Shown here: positions 15,037 through 22,027 of the stretch, in pieces
Position numbering within the stretch: the stretch's first letter is position 1
Layout of the letters: the number at the start of each line of letters is the position of its first letter
Origin: an uncultured Gammaproteobacteria bacterium
Lineage (GTDB): Bacteria > Pseudomonadota > Gammaproteobacteria > GCA-2729495
Direction of reading: 5' to 3'
Length of the DNA stretch: 23,417 nucleotides
Assembly (NCBI GenBank): GCA_947258805.1
Contig: CAMYJV010000039.1
Location: 1-23,417, forward strand
The notes under the pieces: generated by a model
The model's input: only the letters and a program-made list of their open reading frames with translations
Told to the model about the DNA's origin: nothing
Databases searched by the model: none
Position numbers and translations under genes: made by a program

Positions 15037-16689
15037 ATGAACAAAATTATGACACTTGCCGCGTTCGCGGCCTGGCTGGCGGTGGCTCCGCCGCTGGCGG
15101 CCGACGAGGTGAGCGAACTGCTTCAGGGGCGGATGGAGGAACTGCTCTTCACCGGCGAGCTGAGCTACGCCGGGAAGGTCGTCACGTCGCGCGAACTGCT
15201 GCCGGAAATATACGGCCAGCACGCATTCCGGCCGCTGTGGAGCGCAGAGCGCACGAAAGAGTTGATTGCGATGATTGTCGTTGGTGCGCCGGCGGAAGGG
15301 CTGCTCGCACGCGATTACCACCTCGACGTTTTGCAAAAGCTGCTCGAGTCGGAAAGGTTGAAGCCCGATCCGCTCACCCGGGCAAACCTGGACATCCTCG
15401 CTACGGATGCGTTGATCCGGATCGGCTATCACCAGCGTTTCGGGAAAGTGGACCCGTCGGATCTGGATCCGAACGTGAATTTCAGCCGCGAACTCTGGCC
15501 GGATCGAGATCCGGCCACGGCCGTGATTGCCGCGGCTACGTCCACTGAACCGCTCCTCGAATTGGTACAAAACTTCTTTCCACGCGGGGATTACTACATC
15601 AGGCTCAGAGAGCAGCTATTGCGGCACCTGCAGATCGAGGCCGAAGGGGGCTGGCCGGCCGTAACGTCGGGAGACACGCTGCGCCCGGGCGACGTCAGCC
15701 CGCGGGTCGCGGAAGTACGCCGCAGGCTGGCCGTGACCGGCGACCTCAATGCCGACGCAGACTTGCAGTCAGACAGCTACGACGAGACTCTGGAAACTGC
15801 GGTCAAGTATTTTCAGAATCGTCACCGCCTGGACGCAGACGGGATAGTTGGCGCGCAGAGCTATGAGGCCCTGAACGTGCCGGTGCAAACACGCATCGAC
15901 CAGCTGCGGATGTCCCTGGAACGCTTGCGCTGGATCGACCAGGATCTGACCAATGATTTTGTTGCGGTCAATATCCCGGATTTCCGCGTCTTCCTGGTCC
16001 GTGACCGCCAGATCGTCTGGTATGCGCGGGCCCAGGTGGGCAAGCCTTATCGGGCGACGCCTATTTTTCGCGGTGACATTCAGTACCTGGAGCTGAATCC
16101 CACATGGACGGTTCCGCCCACCATCCTGCGCAAAGACATTCTGCCGCGGCTGAAGCAGGATCCCGGCTACGTCGTGAACAAGAACATCAGCGTGATCGAT
16201 CGGGACGGCCGCAAGGTAGATCCCTTCAGCGTGGATTGGAGCCAGTATTCAAGGGGCGTGCCGTATACATTGCGCCAGGAGCCGGGGCCCAACAATGCAT
16301 TGGGGCGGATCAAGTTCATCTTTCCGAACGAGCATTTCGTTTTCGTGCACGACACCCCGAGTCGTAGCCTGTTCGATCGGAGCGAGCGAGCGTTCAGTTC
16401 CGGTTGCATCCGAATCGACAAGCCGCTGGAGCTGGCTGAACTGCTGCTGCGAGATCCGGACAAATGGAGCCAGGCGAATTTGCAGGCCGCGCTCGATTCG
16501 CGCCGCACACAGCGCGTGAATCTGAAACCGCGGGAGCCGGTGCTGATTTTGTACCTGACGGCGAGCCTCGACCTCGACGGCAGTATCCGCTTCGCCAAGG
16601 ATATTTACGGTCGCGACGATGCACTGCTGGCAGCGCTGAACGGGCCGGTGCGAATAGACTTGCCGGCAGACGTCGCAGCGGCTGATTGA
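15037..16689 (+). CDS. ldtD: L,D-transpeptidase, YcbB/LdtD type
   Basis: A 550-aa periplasmic L,D-transpeptidase that should form 3-3 crosslinks between diaminopimelate residues. Order: signal peptide (1-22, cut near LAA-DE); N-terminal scaffold domain (about 30-205); peptidoglycan-binding domain (about 215-282, LRPGDVSPRVAEVRRRL to GIVGAQSYEALN); YkuD catalytic domain (about 305-475) with His438 and catalytic Cys457 in FSSGCIRID; and a C-terminal segment containing PVLILYLTASLD. Length and order match LdtD (YcbB). The frame is open far upstream to 14635, but that part overlaps the divergent mepK gene and has no signal peptide. ATG at 15037 is my choice; ATGs at 15025 and 15049 also fit, and none has a strong Shine-Dalgarno. 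The YdjM-like gene begins 32 bases downstream. Confidence 0.93.
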   Translation: MNKIMTLAAFAAWLAVAPPLAADEVSELLQGRMEELLFTGELSYAGKVVTSRELLPEIYGQHAFRPLWSAERTKELIAMIVVGAPAEGLLARDYHLDVLQKLLESERLKPDPLTRANLDILATDALIRIGYHQRFGKVDPSDLDPNVNFSRELWPDRDPATAVIAAATSTEPLLELVQNFFPRGDYYIRLREQLLRHLQIEAEGGWPAVTSGDTLRPGDVSPRVAEVRRRLAVTGDLNADADLQSDSYDETLETAVKYFQNRHRLDADGIVGAQSYEALNVPVQTRIDQLRMSLERLRWIDQDLTNDFVAVNIPDFRVFLVRDRQIVWYARAQVGKPYRATPIFRGDIQYLELNPTWTVPPTILRKDILPRLKQDPGYVVNKNISVIDRDGRKVDPFSVDWSQYSRGVPYTLRQEPGPNNALGRIKFIFPNEHFVFVHDTPSRSLFDRSERAFSSGCIRIDKPLELAELLLRDPDKWSQANLQAALDSRRTQRVNLKPREPVLILYLTASLDLDGSIRFAKDIYGRDDALLAALNGPVRIDLPADVAAAD

Positions 16690-16711
16690 TCCCCGTCTAG
16701 CGACGCCGCAC

Positions 16712-16716
16712 GGGAG
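16712..16716 (+). promoter_or_regulatory. Ribosome binding site for TTG start at 16722
   Basis: GGGAG lies five bases before TTG at 16722. It decides this unusual start, since no ATG in frame gives the family N-terminus MDPISQAALGAAVG. Confidence 0.6.
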
Positions 16717-16721
16717 CTGAA

Positions 16722-17843
16722 TTGGACCCTATTTCCCAGGCTGCGCTCGGCGCAGCGGTCGGGCATCTTTGCTTCCACCGCCAGCTCGGCATGCGCGCCG
16801 CGGGCCTGGGTGCGGTTGCCGGCATGTGTCCTGACATGGATACCTTCTGGGGCAGCATGCAGGGCCCCTTCGCGCGCCTGGTTTCCCATCGCGGCATCAC
16901 GCATTCCCTGTTCTTCGGTCCCGTCGTCGGCACGCTGTTCGGTTGGTGGTACTGGTACCGGCGCCGGGGCGCGTCGAAGGGTGACGCGTCACACCTGCCC
17001 GGGCCCTGGGTCTGGAGCGGCTTATTCGTGATGGCCCTGCTGTCGCACCCACTGCTGGATTTCTTCACGCAGTTCGGCACCCAGCTACTCGCACCGTTCT
17101 CCCGGCACCGCTTCGCACTACCGGCCGTGCCAGTGGTGGCGCCGCTGTATACGGCAATTCTCGGCTTTGGTCTCGCGCTGGCGGCCGCTGCATCCCGTCA
17201 GCGCGGCAGTGACGCGTTCCGGCAGCGGGCTGGCTGGTTCACCGGTGTGGCACTGGTCTTGTCGACAGCCTACCTGTTCGCCGGCCTGTACCTGAACGGC
17301 CGCGCGGAAGACGAAGCCGCTCGCCAACTGGCCGCGGCAGGCGTCGAAAATGCCGAGGTACAAGCATTTCCCACCATGCTGCAGCTCCCGTATCGACGCA
17401 TCGTGGCCTTCACCGACGAAGACGTGCGCGTCGGTTACCTGTCGCTCTGGCAGCCCTGCACAATTCGCTGGGCCAGCGCTGCACGGCGCTGGGATGCACG
17501 CTTCCAAACCCTGGCAGACACCAGGGAGGGAGAAATCTTCAGCTGGTTCTCGGCCGGATTACTGGGAACGTCAACCGGCGCAGCTCGGGACGGTCTCACG
17601 CCGGTAGAACTGAGCGACCTCCGCTACGGTTTCAACCTGGACGCGCAACTCGGCCTGTGGAGCATCCGCGGCTACTTCGACGACAACGGCCAATTAGTCG
17701 GCAAACCGCAATATGTCCGCTACCGCCCGTCGATGTCCGGCGAAAACATCGGCAAACTCTGGGCACTCGCGTACCCCGAAAGCTGCGACAACCTGCCAGG
17801 TAATTCTTTTGCGCAGTCGCCTGATCAAGGAAATCGCGGCTGA
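16722..17843 (+). CDS. YdjM-like membrane-bound metal-dependent hydrolase (DUF457)
   Basis: A 373-aa membrane protein of the YdjM/DUF457 family. The N-terminus MDPISQAALGAAVGHL is diagnostic. Conserved metal-type motifs follow: CPDMDTF (about 36-42), HRGITHSLF (about 57-65) and LLSHPLLDFFTQFG (about 106-119). Four or more membrane helices cover the first 200 residues, and a soluble domain of about 170 residues follows, so it is much longer than E. coli YdjM and belongs to the longer subgroup. The start codon is TTG with GGGAG five bases upstream. It probably shares a transcript with the L,D-transpeptidase. The last residues (about LPGNSFAQSPDQGNRG) look non-conserved, and the TGA stop lies inside a REP-type palindrome, so the natural C-terminus may have been altered by repeat insertion. 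Hydrolase activity is a family label rather than proven. Confidence 0.88.
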   Translation: MDPISQAALGAAVGHLCFHRQLGMRAAGLGAVAGMCPDMDTFWGSMQGPFARLVSHRGITHSLFFGPVVGTLFGWWYWYRRRGASKGDASHLPGPWVWSGLFVMALLSHPLLDFFTQFGTQLLAPFSRHRFALPAVPVVAPLYTAILGFGLALAAAASRQRGSDAFRQRAGWFTGVALVLSTAYLFAGLYLNGRAEDEAARQLAAAGVENAEVQAFPTMLQLPYRRIVAFTDEDVRVGYLSLWQPCTIRWASAARRWDARFQTLADTREGEIFSWFSAGLLGTSTGAARDGLTPVELSDLRYGFNLDAQLGLWSIRGYFDDNGQLVGKPQYVRYRPSMSGENIGKLWALAYPESCDNLPGNSFAQSPDQGNRG

Positions 17844-17865
17844 AGCCGCTCCCACAAAGAGCGGC
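17836..17865. repeat. REP-type element with two alternative hairpins
   Basis: Arms gcggct (17836-17841) and agccgc (17844-17849) form one palindrome. gccgctc (17845-17851) and gagcggc (17859-17865) form a second around a seven-base loop. They share the middle arm, so they exclude each other. The first contains the TGA stop codon of the upstream gene. The second has the same stem base as the large hairpin at 18122-18188. Confidence 0.7.
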
Positions 17866-17956
17866 CCACCCTCAACGCTACGTTAGCCACTCTTACTTTT
17901 CGCCCCTTTCTCCCAGCGGCTGCCAAGTCAAAGGGAACCGAGTGCCGCAACTGAGT

Positions 17957-18025
17957 GGCCGGTCTGGGGATCTTTACCCGACTGACTACAAAACCGGAAG
18001 GAGGGGGAAGATCCCCTGATCGGCC
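17957..18025. repeat. Large hairpin, tandem unit 1
   Basis: Left arm 17957-17975 pairs with right arm 18007-18025 (19 positions) with one mismatch (17965/18017) and two G-T pairs. The loop of 31 bases (17976-18006) is nearly the same as in unit 2. Confidence 0.75.
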
Positions 18026-18121
18026 CACCACCAGTGCTGCTGAATCAGCCACTCTTCCCTGTCGCCCCTCTGTCCCCAGCGGCGGCTCAAATATAGGGAA
18101 TCAGTTGCTGTGGCTGCGGCA

Positions 18122-18188
18122 GCCGCTCCGGGAATCTTTCACCGACTGACTACAAAACCGGAAGGAGGGGAAAGATTCCCGGAGCGGC
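18122..18188. repeat. Large hairpin, tandem unit 2 (perfect 19-bp stem)
   Basis: gccgctccgggaatctttc (18122-18140) is the exact reverse complement of 18170-18188, around a 29-base loop. Compared with unit 1, the stem differs at compensated positions (see findings). No T-run follows on either strand, so it is not a standard intrinsic terminator. Confidence 0.85.
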
Positions 18189-18212
18189 CTCCCACCAGAG
18201 TTCAAGTCGCCC

Positions 18213-18527
18213 CTACTTATCCCACATCACATCACACTTCTGCGCCGCCGCCGCCTCCAACAACTCCACCAACGGAAAAGCGCGGGTCGCCAGGCTGACC
18301 AGGGGTTCCTGTTTTTCCTCTTCCTCGGTGAGTGAGGGCGCGGGCTGAGGCTCCGAACCGTGGGTACCCAACGCGGTCTGCAGCTTTTCAAGTGCAGCAG
18401 GAACATCTTCCGCCTTGATCGCACTGGGCACGGTGCCACTGTGCCCCATGAGCTTCAGCAGCCGCACCGCGATGTCGCCGAACATCGTGATAGTTGCGTA
18501 GGCATCGGTCCTGAAGTGCACGATCAT
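18213..18527 (-). CDS. DUF1840 family protein
   Basis: A 104-aa protein matching DUF1840 end to end. MIVHFRTDAYATITMFGDIAVRLLKLMGHSG is followed by VPSAIKAEDVPAALEKL, an acidic low-complexity linker (about 60-76, EEEEKQEP), and VSLATRAFPLVELLEAAAAQKCDVMW. No signal peptide or membrane segment is present. No function is established for the family. The ATG at 18527 has GGAG upstream. It lies 38 bases after the stop of the large peptidase gene on the same strand and is probably the last gene of that operon. Its stop codon abuts the partial third repeat unit. Confidence 0.92.
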   Translation of the reverse strand: MIVHFRTDAYATITMFGDIAVRLLKLMGHSGTVPSAIKAEDVPAALEKLQTALGTHGSEPQPAPSLTEEEEKQEPLVSLATRAFPLVELLEAAAAQKCDVMWDK

Positions 18528-18565
18528 GCCTTGCTCCGTTCTGTTCGGGGAACCCGGGCACGCCC

Positions 18566-21500
18566 TCAGCGCGCCACGAGCTCCATTTCTACCTGAAAAG
18601 CTTCGCCATTGCGTTCCCCGACCGCGGTGATTCTGTCGCCGGGTGCATAACGCTTCAGCATTTCTGAAAAGCCACCCAGGTCGGCTATCGGGGCGTCGTC
18701 CATGGTCGTAATCACATCGCCGGCCCGGATGCCGGCGGTATCCGCAGGTGAGCCGGCGACAACGGATTCGACCCTGATGCCGGCACCCTGCCAGCCGAAG
18801 TCCGGCACCGTACCAAACGACACGCGCCGGCGATTACCGGCTGCTGAAGCCTGGGTCTGCGTGGCGGTGGTATTGCTGACGCCGGCCCCGGTCACTGTCA
18901 ACGCTTCTTCACGTTCCGTCAGGTAAGTTGCCGCCTCGCGGACGACGGTGGCAACGCGAACCATGCCGTCGACGTCGACCTTGTCGACAGTATCCGTGGG
19001 GCGGTGGTAGTCACCGTGGGCGCCGGTGAAGATCTGTACGCCGGGCACGCCGGCATTGATGAAGCTCTGCTGGTCGGAGGATGCGGTCGCCCCCGGGACG
19101 GTCTTGATCGGGATTCCCGTGGTAAAGCCCACGCCGCGAAACACCGGCGGCCATTCGGCGGCAGATTCCGTGCCGAGTACCTGCACCGGCAGCTCACCCA
19201 AGCGGCCCACGGTGTCCATATTGATGACGGCCCGGATCCCTTCCACCGGCACCGGGCCTGGATTCGCAACGTAGTAGGCGGAGCCGAGCAAACCGGCTTC
19301 CTCGCCGCTCACAGCCAAAAACACGAGGGTGCGGGGTGGCTTTGGGCCCTTCATGTATGCGCGCGCCAGTTCCAGCAAGATTGCGACGCCGCTGGCATTG
19401 TCATCGGCACCGGAATAGATGGCACCCTGTTCTGCCTGGGCGCGTTCGTCGGGCCAGCCGTAGCCCAGGTGATCGTAGTGAGCGCTGATCACGATCGCCT
19501 GGTTGTTAAAGCGCGGATCCTGCCCCGGGATGTAACCGACCAGGTTCTGCAGCTCGTGGGGCTGGCCGTCGGGCCCGGTATCGCTGTTGAAGGCCTGCAG
19601 ATAGCCGCCATTGTCGCCCCCGGGTTCCAGGCCGATTTCGGCAAATTGCCCAGCCAGGTACTGCGCGGCATCAGCCAGGCCCTGGGTGCCGACACCGCGG
19701 CCCTCGCGCTCGGGCGCTGCGAGCCATTGCACCGTCTCGAGCATCCGTTCGCGGGAGAACAGCGACGGTAGTTCTGCCAGCGCGGCGCGTTTCGGCAAAG
19801 CTGCCGCGCTCACGGGTTCGTCGCGGCCGGAGGTGGGGCGCAGGTCCACGAGCAGCGGGGAGTCCGTTGCGGTCCACTCGCCCTTCAGAATGTTGGCTGG
19901 CTCATCGCCCTCGAAAGCGAGGTAGGAGTACTTGCCGTAGTGGGGCAGCTTGCGGCCGACGCCTTCGAAGGCCGCTGCCGGGTCGGCGGTAATCCAGCCG
20001 ACCGCTTTCGCGACGTTGCCCGGATGACGGGTCACGGCTACGGTGGAGTGGCCGGCGAAAAGCACGCTTTGCGTGCCCAGCCTGACGCTGTCACCCGTCA
20101 CGACGACCCGGGCCACCGGATCGCTGTCGAAAAGCCTGGCGGCGATACGGTTGTTTGCGCCCAGCAGCCAGATCGCGTGGTCCGCGGGCAGCGTCGTCAC
20201 GTCGGTATCGAGCACCACGTCTACCGACTGCGACGGATTTTCCCAGCTCCGGACCAGTGCTTCGTAGGCCGCGCGAGTGGCTTCATCTGCAGCGGCGGGC
20301 AACACCGCCGTGACTGCACTATCCCCAAAGATCTGGCCGATGGACGGTGCGGTTTCGCGCACGTCTAGCAACCGGAACACGTCGAATTCGGGGTCGACAC
20401 TGAGCAGCAAGGGTTCGTTCTGCGTTGCGATTTCGAAAGGCGTGTCGGCGGCTGTCGCTGCGACGACCTGCATCTGGGAGCCGTCAACCGTCGTCACCAC
20501 GAGCGGCACCTGCAGCTCGAAGGGACCTTCCGCCTGGCGTTGCTGCAGACGCCCGGTCACGACGTAGCCATCTTTAGCCTTGGTGGCGAGTACATCGGTG
20601 ATATCGAGATCAGCGGCGCCGGGACGATCAACCCATTCGACAAAAAATCGTTCCAGGTCCAGGTCGCTTGCAGCTTCGAGTTCCGTCCGCACGTCGGCAA
20701 AGCTAGCTTTCGTGCCGCGATTCTTACGGTAAAAGCTTTGCAGCGCCTGGCGGAAACTATCGTCGCCGACGCGTTGCCGCAGCATGTGGAAGCCCATCAG
20801 GGTCTTGCCGTAGCCAACCGCTTCGGTGGCCGCGCTGTGCCGGGAGCGAAACTGGCGCAGCGGGAAATCCTTGCCGTCTTTCACAAAGTCCCGGTACTTT
20901 TTCAGCGTGTCGCGGCGATATTCCGCGCCCTGGCCAACCTGTTCCTTCATCAGGTGGTCTGCCATGTAGGCCGTCAGACCTTCGCACCAGTTGCCGGAGT
21001 CGTAGTCCACGAATACGGAGTTGCCCCACCAGTTGTGCAGAATTTCGTGGGGGTAAGACGAGGTCAGGATGAATGGGAAACGGATGATCTGCGGCCCCAG
21101 CAAGGTGAAGGACGGCATGCCATAGCCCGTTTCCCAGAAATTCTCGACCAGTGCGAACTTGCCGTAGGGGTAGGGGCCAATCAGGCGCCGGTACATCTCG
21201 ATGTAACGCGCCGTGGCCTCGAGGTACTTCCCGGCCAGAGCCGGATCGTCTTCCCGCAGGTAGACCTCGGCAGTAGCGGCGCCGGCCGGCGCTTCGTAGC
21301 GGGTCAACGGGCCGCCGACCAGGTAGATCTCGTCGACCGGGCCGGCCGAATCCCAGCTGGCGATCCCGTCTTCGGCACGCGAGGTGCCGTCGCCCTGGCT
21401 GATCAGGTGCCAGCCCGCCGGCGCGCGGGCGTTCAGCTTGAAGCGCACCAGGTCGGTATTGAAATACGGATACCAGAGTGTGCTGCCGCCGAGATATACG

Positions 21501-22027
21501 CCGTCCTGGCTGATGATGCCCGGCGTTTCGCTGAAGCCGCGCGTGTATTCCTCACCCTGCGTTTCCAGGCCGAAGTCGATGCGCCCGGCGTAGGCGAGTT
21601 CCAGTCGCGTAGTGCCGGGCGGCAGCTGCACCCGATAGCGGCTGATGCCCGCGCGCTGGGCGAGTTCGAGACTGGAACCGTTGATGCCCTGGAAGCCGGA
21701 TTCCTCGTTCGCATCCAGTTCGACCACCGGCGGGTTCGACTCACTGATCTCGAGCCGTGACGTCAGCAGGAAGTCCACCGTCTGGCCTGCCTGTTCAGGC
21801 GGCACATCCACCAGGGCTTGCACGGCCAGCTGGCTATTGGCAGGCTCCAGGCTGACGACGAGATCGTAGGCAGCCGGCTCCGCGTTCGCGACACCGGCAA
21901 GGAACAGGCCGGCGAGGGCGATGCCGCCCGCGCAAATTTGACGCCTATTCTTCGTCGTCTTCGCCAGTCGAATCTTCGTTCGAATCGCGGCGTAGCAAGA
22001 CAGCCACGCGTATAGTTTCTTCTTCAC
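18566..22027 (-). CDS. Exported M1-like / M28 / PDZ fusion peptidase
   Basis: A 1153-aa periplasmic protein with two metallopeptidase domains. After a signal peptide (hydrophobic core at about 31-48, ending ANA-EP), an M1-like domain covers about 50-520 with HEILH (327-331) and downstream Glu349 (NWCEGLTAYMADH). A linking domain follows (about 560-720), then an M28 aminopeptidase domain (about 750-1060) with HYDHLG (His850), GADDNASG, SGEEAG, NMDTVG and HGDYHRPTDT, a full set of co-catalytic zinc ligands. A PDZ domain ends the chain (about 1075-1153). Two oddities stand out: only 17 residues separate HExxH from the third ligand where M1 enzymes have 18, and GYGMPS stands where GxMEN is expected. 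The start is GTG at 22027, overlapping the ChaN-PDZ gene by 83 bases; the leader before the signal core is then unusually long. No better start is visible. Probable role: degrading peptides in the periplasm. Confidence 0.9.
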   Translation of the reverse strand: MKKKLYAWLSCYAAIRTKIRLAKTTKNRRQICAGGIALAGLFLAGVANAEPAAYDLVVSLEPANSQLAVQALVDVPPEQAGQTVDFLLTSRLEISESNPPVVELDANEESGFQGINGSSLELAQRAGISRYRVQLPPGTTRLELAYAGRIDFGLETQGEEYTRGFSETPGIISQDGVYLGGSTLWYPYFNTDLVRFKLNARAPAGWHLISQGDGTSRAEDGIASWDSAGPVDEIYLVGGPLTRYEAPAGAATAEVYLREDDPALAGKYLEATARYIEMYRRLIGPYPYGKFALVENFWETGYGMPSFTLLGPQIIRFPFILTSSYPHEILHNWWGNSVFVDYDSGNWCEGLTAYMADHLMKEQVGQGAEYRRDTLKKYRDFVKDGKDFPLRQFRSRHSAATEAVGYGKTLMGFHMLRQRVGDDSFRQALQSFYRKNRGTKASFADVRTELEAASDLDLERFFVEWVDRPGAADLDITDVLATKAKDGYVVTGRLQQRQAEGPFELQVPLVVTTVDGSQMQVVAATAADTPFEIATQNEPLLLSVDPEFDVFRLLDVRETAPSIGQIFGDSAVTAVLPAAADEATRAAYEALVRSWENPSQSVDVVLDTDVTTLPADHAIWLLGANNRIAARLFDSDPVARVVVTGDSVRLGTQSVLFAGHSTVAVTRHPGNVAKAVGWITADPAAAFEGVGRKLPHYGKYSYLAFEGDEPANILKGEWTATDSPLLVDLRPTSGRDEPVSAAALPKRAALAELPSLFSRERMLETVQWLAAPEREGRGVGTQGLADAAQYLAGQFAEIGLEPGGDNGGYLQAFNSDTGPDGQPHELQNLVGYIPGQDPRFNNQAIVISAHYDHLGYGWPDERAQAEQGAIYSGADDNASGVAILLELARAYMKGPKPPRTLVFLAVSGEEAGLLGSAYYVANPGPVPVEGIRAVINMDTVGRLGELPVQVLGTESAAEWPPVFRGVGFTTGIPIKTVPGATASSDQQSFINAGVPGVQIFTGAHGDYHRPTDTVDKVDVDGMVRVATVVREAATYLTEREEALTVTGAGVSNTTATQTQASAAGNRRRVSFGTVPDFGWQGAGIRVESVVAGSPADTAGIRAGDVITTMDDAPIADLGGFSEMLKRYAPGDRITAVGERNGEAFQVEMELVAR

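Larger units (their letters stand above)
17886..18210. repeat. Two diverged tandem units of about 162 bases
   Basis: Unit 1 (17886-18047) and unit 2 (18048 to about 18210) both begin gccactctt, then carry cgcccct...cccagcggc, then a large hairpin with a conserved loop, then cggcc and ccaccag. The linkers are clearly related but diverged, while the hairpin loop (gactgactacaaaaccgga plus a G-rich end) is nearly identical. After unit 2, cgcccctactt repeats the start of the linker, so a broken third unit appears to abut the DUF1840 gene. Confidence 0.75.
17844..18212. other. Non-coding repeat-rich interval
   Basis: This 369-base stretch between the YdjM-like gene and the DUF1840 gene has no credible gene. 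It holds a REP-type element, two tandem units of about 160 bases, and a partial third unit that runs up to the DUF1840 stop codon. The flanking genes converge here, so the stretch would be the 3' region of both transcripts. Confidence 0.75.

Noticed and set aside
17955..18298. Short plus-strand frames sharing a RLTTKPEGG-like peptide in both repeat units
   Set aside because: The shared peptide is simply the conserved hairpin loop translated. The frames lack good start sites, and the compensated stem changes argue for nucleic-acid structure rather than protein.
20540..21760. 406-codon plus-strand frame opposite the M1-M28-PDZ gene
   Set aside because: It is antisense to the region holding HEILH and the M1 domain, and has no domain of its own.
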